A stretch of DNA of 64,000 nucleotides from Diphasiastrum complanatum (lineage: Eukaryota > Streptophyta > Lycopodiopsida > Lycopodiales > Lycopodiaceae): contig CM055106.1 of NCBI GenBank assembly GCA_029204225.1, positions 50,351,325-50,415,324 on the forward strand. Direction: 5' to 3'. The notes under the pieces are model-generated. The model did no database searches. It was given only the letters and a program-made list of their open reading frames with translations, and was not told where the DNA came from. The translations under genes were made by a program, and so were the position numbers. Numbering within the stretch: the stretch's first letter is position 1; the number at the start of each line of letters is the position of its first letter. Below, piece after piece: positions 49,496 through 61,377 of the stretch.

Positions 49496-51233
49496 CTGCA
49501 AAATTGAGGCTTCAATTACTAATAAAATCACATAGAAAACAAAATCTTATCATCAAATAAACAAAAAGATAACTTATGCACTTCAAAAGCTACATACACA
49601 ATGTTGTCCTACTTTGAAGAGTGTTCCAATTGGTTGAAAGGCTTCGTTCTTAACTTCATTCCAGCAAAGAAATGAATGTGGCGTCTTGCACATGAGTGCA
49701 TACTTCTATATGTATATTGTATGCGCACACACGCGCATGTGCACCGCAGATACACACTTTTGACTTTTTGAAGTGTGTTGCATTCCGTCCATACAAAATC
49801 TCTGTGAATATTTCCTGCGCTCCATATGATGTTAGGAACAAGATTGTTTCGTATGCCAAAATTACATACATATATCATAGAAGTGCGGCGCATGGACCAA
49901 CCTTGTTCTGAATGCCATATGGATCGCCGGAAAAAAGTTCACATGTTATGTACCGATAGGATAGAAAACAATTTGAAAATCAATTCATATCTAAACATCA
50001 GATGTAACCCCAATCTCCAAAAGACCATAGATGATAATACACCGCTCTGTTCTTCTATAGAGCAATCAAGTAAGTAAAATGGTGCTGTATAGGGAGTACA
50101 TAAGTCAAGTTCATGTAGTATTAATCAACGTAAACACAACAACATCATGAAATATGTATCTACACAGCAGTATAACAATTTTACGGAAGGGTTTATATCA
50201 AGGTTTTATAGAATTGTTGAATAATAATATAGTCTAATGACACAAATGCAGAGATAGATTCACTCGTTGTGAAGTTGAAAGCATTAATACATGATTATAA
50301 CATATATTTGACAAGAAAAAAGTAACTAAATTTTTTGATATAAGGTAAAAACCCAATTAAATGAAAAATTTTAGCAAACATCTTCAAGAAGAAAAATTGA
50401 AAGAGATTCACTAAAACTTTTCATATAAAATACATTGACGCGTATGTATGTCCAAGTATCTAATAATTACATATAAGAATGAAGCATTATTTGGCTAACA
50501 CAAGTGCATTTGAAGTGGACATGCTAACACGCAACATAAATAGATGCTACAACCCTAGAGTCTAGAAAAGAAAAGACTAGGAAAGAAGTGAGCAATGGAG
50601 GTCCAGATTGAAATAATAGTCATAATCAATGTGAATGTGAATATGAAAGTTATTCTATGTGCACTTTCGCACATAAATTCAGCGTGTATTGATGCTGCCT
50701 CGCATTGGAAGTGCCAAAATAAGTCTCTGTTTGGTCTTGTGAGCTAGGATAACATTTGCTTTAACCAATAACAAACTCATCCAAAAACTCCAGTTTATGT
50801 CATAAAAACATCTTTGATGCAAAGTAGGAAACTATGTGAATTGCCTACATTTATGAGTGCAACGACCCACTATCTATGTTGGTATAGCTCACAAACATGT
50901 AGAACCAGAACATGTTGGTCTCATTATGAGGATCCAGGGACGAGGGGGTCAAGAAAGAGGTAATATATTTTCCCCTAATCCCGTAGCATGTCAAGCACCA
51001 AAATATAAGATACTCCCCACTTTATCTTGAACATGGTATACAAGTGATAAAGCTTACCCTTCATAAGCATCCCTCAAAATCCACACGTGTCCATATCTAG
51101 CTAGTGCAAGGAGACCTCAAGCTTGCCCATTGCGAACTACAGGCTATGTCATAGCAAAGCCCTTAGATAGACAATTAGCACAATGCTACTCTAAGGTATG
51201 TGTTGTAACAAGCCGTTTTGATAGAAAGACATC
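49496..51233. other. upstream intron(s) of the SBNO/FGT1-like gene
   Basis: Apart from the weak exon candidate at 49613-49660 I see nothing coding. The sequence is AT-rich. Confidence 0.3.
49613..49660 (-). CDS. possible upstream SBNO/FGT1 exon
   Basis: An open stretch reading NEVKNEAFQPIGTLFK ends at a GTAGGA donor in phase 0, which fits exon a. I see no convincing acceptor and do not recognise the peptide as family sequence, so this is only a candidate. Confidence 0.22.
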
Positions 51234-51515
51234 TTAACCCCCAAAAGACATCACATGTTTGTCTGACAAACAAGATGGAAACATGTCAACACAGTTCATG
51301 TGATACCCAAGGCTTGCAAGAAACCCCAAGATGATAGGAGTTATAAAGCGGATGTTCTCGAGGTTATCGCCAGCATGCAAACATCGCTTGAGTTTGCTAA
51401 CATGAAAGACTGGATGCACCTTGCATCCCAATGGTGGTTGTAGCTCATAAGCTACTTGGCCAACTTTCTTAATGATTAGCCATGGTCCCAATACCTAGGA
51501 GATATCTTGGCGCAC
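51234..51515 (-). pseudogene. Ty3 integrase C-terminal fragment (Gy1/Gy2 type)
   Basis: Minus strand reads GPWLIIKKVGQVAYELQPP, GCKVHPVFHVSKLKRCLHAG, nearly identical to the Gy1 integrase end at 2580-2720. It is an isolated fragment. Confidence 0.75.
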
Positions 51516-52444
51516 TTTCCAAAGATCTCTTCCCATGTTATCAGAAAATAGTTCAACAGTTTCAATGGCTTTTGTTCATTGCCTTTGAATGCTATTGCTT
51601 CTGGCAATAACTTGCGAATGAGTATGACATAAGCAAATATCGTTACACTACACTAGTCGTGAACCTAAAAATGTATTTCCAACCTTCAAAACTTTTTTGG
51701 AGTTCGCATACTTATCTTGATGCTACTATACAAGTCCTTCAATGAACTTTCTCTTTTCATTGCAATGAACTTTCTCTTTGCATTGCAATGAACTTCCACA
51801 CTAGTACCAAGCAAGTTGACACATTTAATGACATCAGGAATGTGAGCTAAATACAAATATCTCATGCAACCTTCAATTTTCTTGAAATTCTAAACTTTGT
51901 TCTCCACAAGTATAGCATGAGAGTATGATGTGCTAAATTGTTCATTTTTTATTGGCGTCATTACAAGATGGGAGGTACATCCAATGAATCCTCCTAGGGA
52001 ATTGTTGTATTTCACAGTGCATATCTCTTGTTTAAAATGACTGCTAGTTACGATCTCAATCACATGTACAGCATCACATAAGAACCAAAGGCCATAAAAG
52101 ATGAAGCAAATAGCATCCTACAAATAAGAATAATGAAAGACATCAAACATAGTCAATAGCTAACCACCTACAAGGAAGAGAACGAGCCTCCTACAAAGGA
52201 GTCAAGAGTAATCCAAAACTTAAGCTAGTTAATGAATGAAAGTTATCCTATCTATACTACCTAACAGTGGCTTGTTGTGCAAGCTAGGTCCAACAATAAC
52301 TTGAGAAGAAATTTAGGGCTTCAAATTTAGTGCAGCTCCTACAATGGCCCATCAGCTTGTTAATGAAAATGATAATTGGTTCAACCAAATAAATGGGTCA
52401 TGGGTTTATAATGTCGAGTAGGCCCTAAACGTATCGTGAGTCCA
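51516..52444. other. unclassified retroelement-like sequence
   Basis: It contains a 24-bp tandem repeat (CTTTCTCTTTTCATTGCAATGAA type) at 51746-51792. No confident coding match. Confidence 0.3.
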
Positions 52445-52485
52445 CAAATCTCCCCTACTAACTAAAACATTGCCCTCAATGTAGA
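52445..52485 (-). other. polypurine-tract-like block of a minus-strand Ty3 element
   Basis: Minus strand ACATTGAGGGCAATGTTT, then TTAGTAGGGGAGATTTG, followed by a possible LTR start TGTGGACTCACG. It parallels the block at 44279-44310. Confidence 0.4.
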
Positions 52486-52604
52486 ACATGTCCTGAAAAT
52501 TATAAAGAAAACATGTCCTAATATCTCATGTAGACCATTTATGAGCTATTTTTCAACTTCTCCTCTCTCATTAACTTTATGCAAAGTGATCTAAGTGCGC
52601 TTTT

Positions 52605-53260
52605 GTTGTTATTGCAGTTGACTTTCTAGGATTTCTTGTTAGTAATAGTATTGTTTCACTTGATCCTGCTAAATTTGAGCTATCATTTAATGACCTATTC
52701 CTATCAGTGTTCATGTTCTTTGTATGTTTTTAGAAATTGTCAAACACTTACGTAAGCTTGTGCTTCAATTTGCTTCTATTGCCCATTCACATGCTTTATT
52801 ACATAAGGATGCTAAGTTTCCTTCATGCCATGATGATTTTACTACTCTTCAGACTATTTTTGCTATTGTTGTTATTCTTGCTCAACCTGCCTTTAGTAAG
52901 CAATCTGTTGTTGAGATGAATGCTTGTGCTATAGGTGTCAGGGCTCATGTTATTGCTTATGAGTTTCGCCACCTATATTCTTATGAGACTAGGCATTCTA
53001 CTCACGAGAAAGAGGTATTAACTATTATTTATGCCCTTACTAAGTGGTGTCTTTATCTTCAGCCCATGCCTTTTGATTTACACATTGATCATCATTCTTT
53101 ATGCTATCTTGAGACCTAGAAACATCTTAGTGATTGCCAATTTCATTGTATGCAATTTTTACAACGTTTTCATTACCATTTGCACTATCACCTTGATAAG
53201 AGTAATATGGGTGCTGATGCTATAGTGCTCTTCGGTGCACCCTCACTAGTATTTTTCTTG
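52605..53260 (+). pseudogene. Ty3 RT/RNase H relict of the Gy3 type
   Basis: It reads VIAYEFRHLYSYETRHSTHE, KEVLTIIYALTKWCLYLQPM and FDLHIDHHSLCYLET, then a stop and FLQRFHYHLHYHLDKSNMGA. This matches Gy3 RNase H (YESRRLRSYEQRYSTHEKEL...) at about 60% by eye. Catalytic positions are degraded. Confidence 0.7.
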
Positions 53261-53365
53261 ATTGGTTTGATCTTCTTCCGACAACATCTACTACTTGCCT
53301 TGATTTTTGCGATGTCTATACTATTGCTCAACCACTATCTTCTATTCACCATTAGATTTTATCAC

Positions 53366-53948
53366 AAAGCTATCTGAATACAACTCAAAGCACACCAAAG
53401 TAGGCTCTGAAATATCCACTTTATTGATTTCTCTTCAAAGTACATGGCAAACTATCCACATGAACACATAAGAGCACTGTTGCTAAGTCTCCTCCCAGCC
53501 ACTTGCTGCATAGATCATGATGAGGAATGCCTCTCTCTAGGCTCACTTAAACACAATCCTCAAGCACCCACTTAACCCTGGCCCTTTCCTAACGTCAACA
53601 CATGGCGAACCCATGCACAATCGACACTTGCCGCTTGGCAATACCCTAACACATTGGCAAGCGAGGAGGACCGTCCGCCGACCCGTGTCATTCATGCACT
53701 GGACCAAGTGTCCCAATGAGCATATGACACATGGACCGTTGACCGGTCAACTCTCCTACTTTTAAGGAGGTCAAGAAGCCTCTAAATTAAGACCCAGTAC
53801 CCTTACCAAATATAAGCAGGACAACAAGTTACCAAAAACCTGCTATTTACATTTTTACAAAACACCACAGGCCGGTGTGAGCCATTAATATTAACAAATT
53901 TACAAGTCTGACGTGTTCACACTGAGGCAGGAATATGAGTACATAACA
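53366..53948 (-). repeat. Gy2 3' LTR
   Basis: 583 bp, minus strand starting TGTTATGTACTC and ending near GATAGCTTT. It is an inverted copy of the Gy6 LTR at 63168-63751, so both elements use the same LTR family. Confidence 0.85.
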
Positions 53949-53962
53949 TTCCTTCCCTCCTC
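53949..53962 (-). other. Gy2 polypurine tract
   Basis: Minus strand GAGGAGGGAAGGAA directly before TGTTATGTAC. Confidence 0.75.
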
Positions 53963-53984
53963 AAGGAACATCGTCCGCGATGGT

Positions 53985-54050
53985 AAAAAAAGGGTACTGT
54001 GCATGCAAAGCGTGCGCGGTCTCCCAGGTAGCATCAGTGAGAGGTCTACC
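53985..54050 (-). pseudogene. Gy2 chromodomain end and deletion junction
   Basis: Minus strand reads LTDATWETAHALHAQYPF, the end of the chromovirus chromodomain. Immediately upstream lies a short duplicated block (GTATCAGTGAGAGGTCTCCCAGGT) and then the RT/RNase H connection (LDQLKQAI-like). The whole RNase H and integrase between them are gone. Confidence 0.7.
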
Positions 54051-54141
54051 GTGCCAGTATCAGTGAGAGGTCTCCCAGGTCAACAATTTTTAGAGTGACG
54101 CACTCAGTGATAGCTTGCTTTAACTGATCAAAGCTTGCTTG

Positions 54142-54893
54142 CTACAGTTCGGTCCACTCACCAAACTTGCTCTTTTGAGTTAGATTTGTCAAAGGTGCTG
54201 CGATACGGGAGTAATTCTTAACATATTTTCTATAAAACACCGCCAATCCTAGAAAAGACTTCAATGTTGTCAAATCAGCTGGCACAGGCCACACAACGAT
54301 CACAGCAACCTTTTTAAGATCCAATCTTACTCCATCAGCAGTCACAATATGACCTAGATACTCAATTTCCTTTTTAAAAAGTTCGCTCTTTTTTGCATTA
54401 GCAAACAATTTGTTTTCCCTCAAGGTAGACAACACAGTAGTCCTAAGGTGGGTCACATGCTTGGCCTCACCTGCACTGTAAGTCAAAATATAACCCATAT
54501 ACGGTCTGAGTACATCATTCATCAACATCATGAATGTAGTTGGGGCGTTAGTCAAACCAAAGGGCATCACAAGATACTCATAATGACTAAACCAAGTTCG
54601 GAAGGCAGTTTTATGAACATCCTCTTCACGAACTCTAACCTGATGATACCCACTCTTCAAGTCTATCTTACTAAATACAGTGGCACCATGAAGAGCATCA
54701 AGCAAATCATCAATACGTGGCATAGGATATCGATGCTTAATAGTAATCTTATTAAGGCCTCGATACGCCAAGATCTGTCCTTTTTTACTAGAATGATCGG
54801 CGAGGCAAAAGGTGAGAAGCTAGGCTTAATTTGCCCATGTGCAAGATAGTCCTCTAGCATCTTCCTCACCTCCTCTTCCTCTCTCAAACTCAT
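54142..54893 (-). pseudogene. Gy2 reverse transcriptase with active site deleted
   Basis: It reads MSLREEEEVRKMLEDYLAHG, FASPIILVKKDRSW, YRGLNKITIKHRYPMPRIDD, FSKIDLKSGYHQVRVREEDV and MPFGLTNAPTTFMMLMNDVL, then PYMGYILTYSAGEAKHV. In relatives the segment after PYMG carries the Y/F-x-D-D box; here it is removed, so the enzyme is dead. The rest (LFANAKKSELF, FLGLAVFYRKYVKNYSRIAA) is well kept. Confidence 0.85.
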
Positions 54894-55447
54894 TCTACAT
54901 CTGCAAACTCACTCCTAATTTCACAGTCTAGGTTAGCTGAAGTATTGTCTTGCACCTGCCACATGCTACTCTCACTAGTACTAGTAGTCATATCCAGCAG
55001 AAAACAAACATACATACCTTCACAGCTTACCTTACACAACTGCGTAGCTAAGACCAATGGTCTTGGAGGCACATCCCGCTCACCACGGATGGAATGAAGC
55101 TTACCACCATGCTGAAACTGATACACATGAGTATCCCAAGCTATGTAATGCTTCCGCATCGTGTGCCAACACTTCCCAAGAACAACATCAAAGCGCGCCA
55201 AACGAGTTATCTCAAAATCCAACTCCTCAGAATAACTCTGAATAGTTAAAGGCATACTCACAACCCTCGTGTCCCAAATCTCTGTACCCTTTCCATCAGC
55301 CATCTCGACTGTGTACTGGTACTTGGACGGTTGTGTGCTCACTTTAAACTTCTTAACAAGAGTTGAATTTATCACGTTATGCGAGGACCCAGTGTCAAAT
55401 AGAACTAAAATACTTCTACCAAGAAGTGTCAGGAAACTGATACCCAT
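54890..55447 (-). pseudogene. Gy2 aspartic protease
   Basis: Active site LVLFDTGSSHNVINS near 55410-55365, then VVSMPLTIQSYSEELDFEIT and FDVVLGKCWHTMRKHYIAWD. The fold-defining parts are present in one frame, which overlaps the next frame by four bases. Confidence 0.78.
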
Positions 55448-56326
55448 ATTGCGCCGCTTTTGATAGTGTCACTGGAGGAGCCCTGTCCTCCTTCCGCACC
55501 ACAGAAACATTCATCAAATGAGGAACATCAGGATTAGCTTCTGGCAAGATCTCTTCTACTTCCATTGGTTGTTGTTGTTGCTCTACTTGAAGGCTATAAG
55601 TGGTTCCCATCTGGTTTCGTGGACATTCCTTCCACCGATGTTGTCCTAAGCATCCAAAGCATAAATTCTCTCTTTTTGCTCTCTCTTGGTCTTGTGGCGA
55701 GAACATAGAGCGTTGACCCCCTTGGGCATTAGGCCGCCCATACAACCCTTTGCCTTTTGGAGCACCAACCCCTTTACCCTTTTGGCCACCTGGAGCTTGC
55801 CCTTGTCCTTGCCCTTGCCATTGGCCTTTAAACTTCTTGAATTTGTGCTTACCCCAAGGCATTTGGCCCCCTTGGCCTTGACCACTCGAGGTTCCCGCAG
55901 CAAGTTCAATGGACTTCTTCCCATCTTCATAATAAAGAGCCATCTAAATGGCATTCTGAACAGTGTGAGTTTGCTCCTTTCGCACAAAAGGCCGCAAATT
56001 CTCCCTGAGTCCTTCTATGAAATAGAACACCTATAAATACATAGGCACATCCTCAGGAATCCTCAGCAACGCCTCTCTATACTGATCAACATATTCTTGA
56101 ACCGACCAATTGCTGTGCTTGAGGCATGTCCACTGTTGAATGGCTCGATTCTTCTCATCTAGAGGCATCCAATTTTGCACAAACATTTGTCGAAATGCCT
56201 CCCATGAATCCAGTACAAGGCCATCTTTTTCAACCTTTCTCCACCATCGTTGTGCCAATTCCTGCAACCAATAGGTAGCTTCAGCAATCATTTCTGACTC
56301 ATCGGTAATTCCACACATTCCAAAGG
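55416..56326 (-). pseudogene. gag: Gy2 gag and zinc knuckle
   Basis: The gag core (56326-56031: SEMIAEATYWLQELAQRWWR, YVDQYREALLRIPEDVP) is followed after stops by a Gly/Gln/Lys-rich segment (GQWQGQGQGQAPGGQKGKG) and the knuckle LCFGCLGQHRWKECP, again C-x2-C-x3-H-x4-C. Gy3 interrupts gag upstream of SEMIAEA. Confidence 0.78.
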
Positions 56327-56791
56327 AGTTACGGACTACAGGATACAAGCCTACTGGGCTACTCCGCATATATTTCGCAGGCCTCTTTACATTTACTGTT
56401 GGTTATGTATATTTTTGGTTGCGCATTTTATATTAGTCATGTACAGGCCCCAGAGCCTTTTTATATGCTTATGACCCGCACTGGGTCCTTTTCTATGACA
56501 TTGACTGGCCTTGGGCCCTTATTATATGGTTATATGTGGAGTGGGGGCCCGTAGGAGGGCACACTATTTTCCCTCCACATTTTGCCTCCCTTTACTTTTG
56601 AATTCCTATTTTAGGGTTCATTGGTAGGGTATTTATAGGGGCATTTGTACACTCATTTTTCAGATTATTGATTGGTATTGCTTGGGCTCTTCGTGGGAGA
56701 ACCTATTGTCTTGTCTATTGCTTGTAAGGCTTTAGTCTATTGCTGTCTTTTATGCTTCATTGATTCAACACCTAAGATTTTGATCATAACT
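56327..56791 (+). repeat. Gy3 5' LTR
   Basis: 465 bp, AGTTACGGAC...ATCATAACT. It is nearly identical to the 3' LTR but 7 bp longer (ATTTTGAT against A before CATAACT) with a few substitutions. Confidence 0.92.
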
Positions 56792-56803
56792 TGGTATCAG
56801 AGC
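56792..56803 (+). other. Gy3 primer-binding site
   Basis: TGGTATCAGAGC, a perfect initiator-Met-type site directly abutting the LTR. Confidence 0.9.
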
Positions 56804-56979
56804 ACTTTCCTGATTGCTGAATTTCAGATCTGATTTTCGTATTGGGTGCCCATTTTCCTTGCTGATTTTTCTCTCTTTGCTGAGGGCTTTCGTCTCTTTG
56901 CTTCAGCAACATTCAGCACAGTTTGGAGGAGGACCAACTCCCATCAGAGCATTTTCCTTGGTGGAGCTTTAGCAGATAC

Positions 56980-57001
56980 TTAGCGGAAGTACTTCCGCTA
57001 A
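56980..57001 (+). repeat. 22-bp perfect palindrome in Gy3 leader
   Basis: Same 22-bp palindrome as in Gy4 (TTAGCGGAAGT plus reverse complement), 180-190 bases from the primer site in both. GGCTGTCCAGCGC-like words follow it (57140, 57220; three in Gy4 at 39765, 39842 and 39920). Confidence 0.9.
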
Positions 57002-57461
57002 ATTTGGCCGCCGGAGAAAAAAAAAAATTTGGGCAGATTATTTCTGGCGCCCAAGTTCCAAATCCTTTTCCCTCTTTTTTTTGAATCCTCCATTTGATTC
57101 AGGGAGAGGATTCCCAACCATCTTTTCAGCATTGATTGGACGCTGTCCAGCGCCCTACTTCATCACATTTTTCAGCCATTGTTCTAGCAGAGTTTCAGCC
57201 ATATTTCAGTTTTGATTGGAGGCTGTCCATCGCCCTATTTCATCACGTTTTCCACAGATTTCTCTTCGCACACGCTTGGAGCTCTATCGAGAGGTATCTT
57301 TGCTGGTTTTTCCTTGTTTTCCACACCTTTTCTTGACATTTGTCATTTCCTTTCATGCTCTTAGTGTCGTTTGTGTACCTAAAGCGTATTTGGGGTGACG
57401 ACAAAAGTCCGCTCCCTCTGATATTAAGCTTTTCTTACACTCTCTTCACTTCCTGCATTCC

Positions 57462-59240
57462 TTGACCATGGATACTTCCCCTACATCTTCTGAGCCTCGC
57501 ATACCGTCTTCCACTTACCTTGACGAAGTACGGCATGAATTCCGAGATCATCTTAGGGAAGCCATGAGTGATGTACGCACTGATTTACGCCAGGAGTTAC
57601 GAGAGACGTTCACTGCTCTTTCTGCCCAAATTGCTACACTATCATTACCGTCCAATGTTTCTCCACTATCTCCACCTGTTCCCCCACAGCGTACATTTCC
57701 AGCACCCGAGACTCCTTCATCTTCTGGTCCTTTGCCACGAGACTTTAAGGATAAGGTTCAGCTTACTGTGTATTCTGGGTCATCCGATGGGAATGAACTC
57801 GAGAATTGGTATTCTAAGCTTGAGACCTACTTCCTTATGTTTCCTAAGACTGACATTCAGCAAATACATTTGGCTGCTTTACATTTGGAGGGCCGTGTTG
57901 CTACTTGGTGGCGCATGTTTTGCCAGACGGCTTCACACCCTGGCCTTGCTAGTTGGACAGAGTTTATGACAGCACTCCACCTAGCGATGATTGATCCTCA
58001 GTGGCTTATTCGACAGCGCGACATCTTTTGCAGTTTATCTCACACTGGTGACTTGGCTGCTTATACGACACGGTTTACAGAGCTTTCCTATCTATTCCCA
58101 GATATTTCTACATTGGAGCTCATCTCTCGCTACGTTGCTGGTCTACGAGGCGCACTCAGGTATGATGTTTCTTCATTTTTTCCACTCACTCTATCTCACG
58201 CCCGTGCTTTAAATAAACTTACTATCCGTAATCAGTACCCTATCCCTCATATGGATGACCTGTTTGACCACTTAGGCCAAGCCAAGATCTTTTCTAAACT
58301 TGACCTCTGTTCTGGTTATCACCAGATTCATATGCATCCTCCTGATGAGCACAAGACAGCTTTCCGTACCCACTTTGGTCTGTATGAGTTTCGTGTCCTT
58401 CCTTTTGGTGTTACCAATGGCCCGCCCACTTTTCAGAATGTCATGAATAACATCTTTCGTCCTCTGCTTGGAAAGTGTGTCATTGTTTATTTTGACGATA
58501 TCCTCATTTATAGCACCACTCTCTCTCTTCATGTTCAGCACGTTCGTTCTGTTTTTGTTTTGTTAGTTACTCATCATCTGTATGCTAAACCTTCTAAATG
58601 TTCTTTTGCTGTTGTACAAATCGAGTTTTTGGGCTTCTTTGTTACTAATGGTATTGTTCGTCTCGACCCTTGTAAGGTCCGTTCTATTCTTTCATGGCCT
58701 GTGCTTGCTGATGTTCATGATGTTCGTATGTTTCTTGGTCTTGCTATCCATCTTCGTAAACCAGTTGCTCATTTTGCCACTCTTGCATCTCCTTTGCATG
58801 CTCTGTTGAAAAAGGAAACTTTGTTTGCTTGGACTCCCGCATGTCAGTCAGCTTTTGATACTTTGAAGGTTAAGCTTACCACTGCCCTTGTTTTATGTAT
58901 TCCAGATTTTTCCCAACGTTTTGCTGTTGAGACTGATGCTAGTTCCACAGGATTAGGTGCTTTGTTACGTCAGCGTCAGTGTGTTATTGCATATGAATCC
59001 CGTCGTCTTCGTTCGTATGAGCAGCGCTATTCCACTCATGAAAAAGAGTTGCTTGCTATCATTGTTGCTTTAAAGAAGTGGCGTCAATATCTGTATCGTG
59101 TTCCGTTTGATGTTTTTACTGATCACCAGTCACTTCGTTATTTGTATACACAAAAGGATCTTAGTGATCGTCAGTACCGTTGGCTTCAGTTTTTACAGTC
59201 CTTTCATTTTGATATTCATTATAAGCCTGGTAAAAGTAAC
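57462..59240 (+). pseudogene. Gy3 gag-RT-RNase H frame with in-frame deletion
   Basis: Gag (57462-58190: ELENWYSKLETYF, LAALHLEGRVATWW, LAMIDPQWLIRQRD, ELISRYVAGLRGALRYDVSS) joins at about 58191-58210 directly to RT motif RALNKLTIRNQYPIPHMDDL. Compared with Gy4, the zinc knuckle, protease and RT N-terminus are gone, yet the frame stays open. RT has FSKLDLCSGYHQI, LPFGVTNGPPTFQNVM and the active box VYFDDILIYS (about 58485-58515). RNase H has VETDASSTGLGALL, STHEKELLAIIVALKKW and FTDHQSLRYL. After KPGKSNAA a shift leads into missense codons. Confidence 0.85.
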
Positions 59241-60750
59241 GCTGCCGTTTACCTACTCTTACTTACAGTCTTGTTACGTCTCCCCACTCTTGGTATGATG
59301 ATCTTCCTCAGGCTTATGCCACATGTCCAGACTTTCGTGATGTTATGTCGTCTGCCTCTCGTCCTTCCTCTCACCCTCACCAGGTTTATTCCATTGTTAA
59401 TCATCGTTTGTTTCACTATGGTTCATTATGTATTCCCAGCACTCTCGACATACGTCCACAACTCCTTCTTGATGCCCATTCCTCTCCTGTTGGTGGCCAT
59501 TTTGGTTTTCAGAAGTCCTTGTTCCGTTTGAAAGAACATTTTTATTGGCCTTCCATGAAGCGTGAGCTTTCCCACCTTATTCATACTTGTGATTTTTGCC
59601 TTCGTAACAAGTATTCCCGTGAAAAACCTGGCGGTCTCCTTCAAAGTTGGCCTATTCCTTCCCGCCAGTGGACTGATATATCTATGGACTTCATTTTAGG
59701 TCTTCCCCGTACTCAGCGTGGTCATGATTCTTGTTTGGTGGTAGTTGATAGGTTTTCTAAACAAGCTCATTTCATACCAGTCAAACGTACTATTACAGCA
59801 GAGCAGTGTGGTCGTATATTTATTTCTGAGATTTTCCGCTTACATGGTCTCCCACGATCTATACTTACTGATCGGAATACCAAGTTTACATCAGGTTTTT
59901 GGACAGAGCTTATGCGTATCTTGGATGTTAGGATACTTATGGGCACTGCTTATCATTCTTCTGCGAATGGTCAGTCTGAGGTTATTAACCGGGTATTGGA
60001 GGATTATTTACGACATTATGTTTCTCCTTCTGGTCTCGATTGGGATCAGCATTTATGTTTGGTTGAGTATAGTTATAACAATTCTGTTAGTTCCAGCACA
60101 GGTGTTTCTCCTTTCCTGCTTGCTCATGGATACTCACCAGGTCTACCCGGTATACCTGCTCCTCCAGATGATGCACCTGTTACTATTTCATCTTATCTTT
60201 CGAGTGCTCGGGAGATTATTACTAGAGCTGCTACTCATTTACAGCATATTCAGCAGCGGTACAGGACCATTGTTGATCGTCATCGGCGCCATGTTGAGTT
60301 TGCAGAGGGAGATACTGTTTTTCTTTGGTTACGCTTTGCTCGCCATCGTTTTGTACAGGGTCTTGCTTCTACTGAGAAGCTTGCGCCGCGCTATTATGGG
60401 CCTTTTCAGATTCTTGAGCGCCTCAGTCCAGTTACATATCGTCTTGAGTTACCTGCTGCTACTCGGGCTTGTGATATCTTTCATGTCAGTTTATTACGTG
60501 CTGCTATTGAGGATGATGCTACTCGAGATTCCTCATTTCCTACAGATCCAGAGCTTTTTCCATTCTTGCCAGCTGCTATTTTACAGGTGCGCTTATTGCA
60601 TAGTCGTCGCCATCGGCAGGTTCAGTTTTTGGTCCAGTGGGATGGTCGTCCTATTGAGGACCTTTCTCAGATGGGATACCTTGATGCAGTATTTTTCTCT
60701 GGCACTGATTCTTATCTTATTTTGCCTACATTGGGGGCAATGCTCTTTAT
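59240..60750 (+). pseudogene. Gy3 integrase and chromodomain remnant
   Basis: An open frame from upstream of MSSASRPSSHPHQ (59345). It has a zinc-binding region (DAHSSPVGGHFG...HTCDFCLRNK), catalytic Asp in ISMDFILGLP, Asp in ILTDRNTKFTSGFW, Glu in ANGQSEVINRVLEDYL, then FARHRFVQGLASTEKLAPRY and CDIFHVSLLRAAIEDDA. The chromodomain start VQFLVQWDGRPIED is present, but the ATWEP block of Gy4 is replaced by LSQMGYLDAV. The frame runs on into the LTR. Confidence 0.85.
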
Positions 60751-60760
60751 AGCCAGGGAG

Positions 60761-61218
60761 AGTTACGGACTACAGGATACAGGCCTACTGGGCCACTCTG
60801 CATATATTCCGCAGGCCTCTTTACATTTAGTGTTGGTTATGTATATTTCTGGTTACGCATTTTATATTAGTCATGTACAGGCCCCAAAGCCTTTTTATAT
60901 GCTTCTGACCCGCACTGGGTCCTTTTTTATGACATTGACTGGCCTTGGGCCCTTATTATATGGTTATATGTGGAGTGGGGGCCCATAGGAGGGCGCACTA
61001 TTTTCCCTCCACATTTTGCCTCCCTTTACTTTTGAATTCCTATTTTAGGGTTCATTGGTAGGGTATTTATAGGGGCATTTGTACACTCATTTTTCAGATT
61101 ATTGATTGGTATTGCTTGAGCTCTTTGTGGGAGAACCTATTGTCTTGTCTATTGCTTGTAGGGCTTTAGTCTATTGCTGTCTTTTATGCTTCATTGATTC
61201 AACACCTAAGACATAACT
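60761..61218 (+). repeat. Gy3 3' LTR
   Basis: 458 bp, AGTTACGGAC...ACATAACT, preceded by CCAGGGAG and followed by the target duplication AAAGG. Confidence 0.92.
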
Positions 61219-61377
61219 AAAGGCCTTTTTCCATTTCTGTAGCTAGTTTTCCACCGCATCTGTGGTTCTTACCGCTACTGCACCTGCAAACTTTGGAGGT
61301 TTCAAGTCCTTAATGGACGTCAGCTTGCGCTTCCTGCCAAGATCTGCATCTCTTTCGGTTGAACCAGGCTCACTTTT

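Larger units (their letters stand above)
56327..61218 (+). mobile_element. Gy3: Ty3/gypsy element inserted in Gy2 gag
   Basis: A complete insertion with a 5-bp target duplication AAAGG (56322-56326 and 61219-61223). 5' LTR 56327-56791, primer site 56792-56803, leader with palindrome, a gag-RT-RNase H frame carrying an internal in-frame deletion, a frameshift near 59240, the integrase frame, polypurine tract and 3' LTR 60761-61218. It is the same family as Gy4. Confidence 0.92.
53366..61375 (-). mobile_element. Gy2: Ty3/gypsy chromovirus, internally deleted and interrupted by Gy3
   Basis: Minus-strand element: 3' LTR (53366-53948), polypurine tract, chromodomain end, RT, protease, zinc knuckle and gag (to 56326), then Gy3 (56327-61218), then the gag N-terminus (61219-61375, reading IKDLKPPKFAGAVAVRTTDA). 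RNase H and integrase are deleted. The 5' LTR is missing because the sequence breaks at 61375. It is related to Gy1. Confidence 0.85.
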
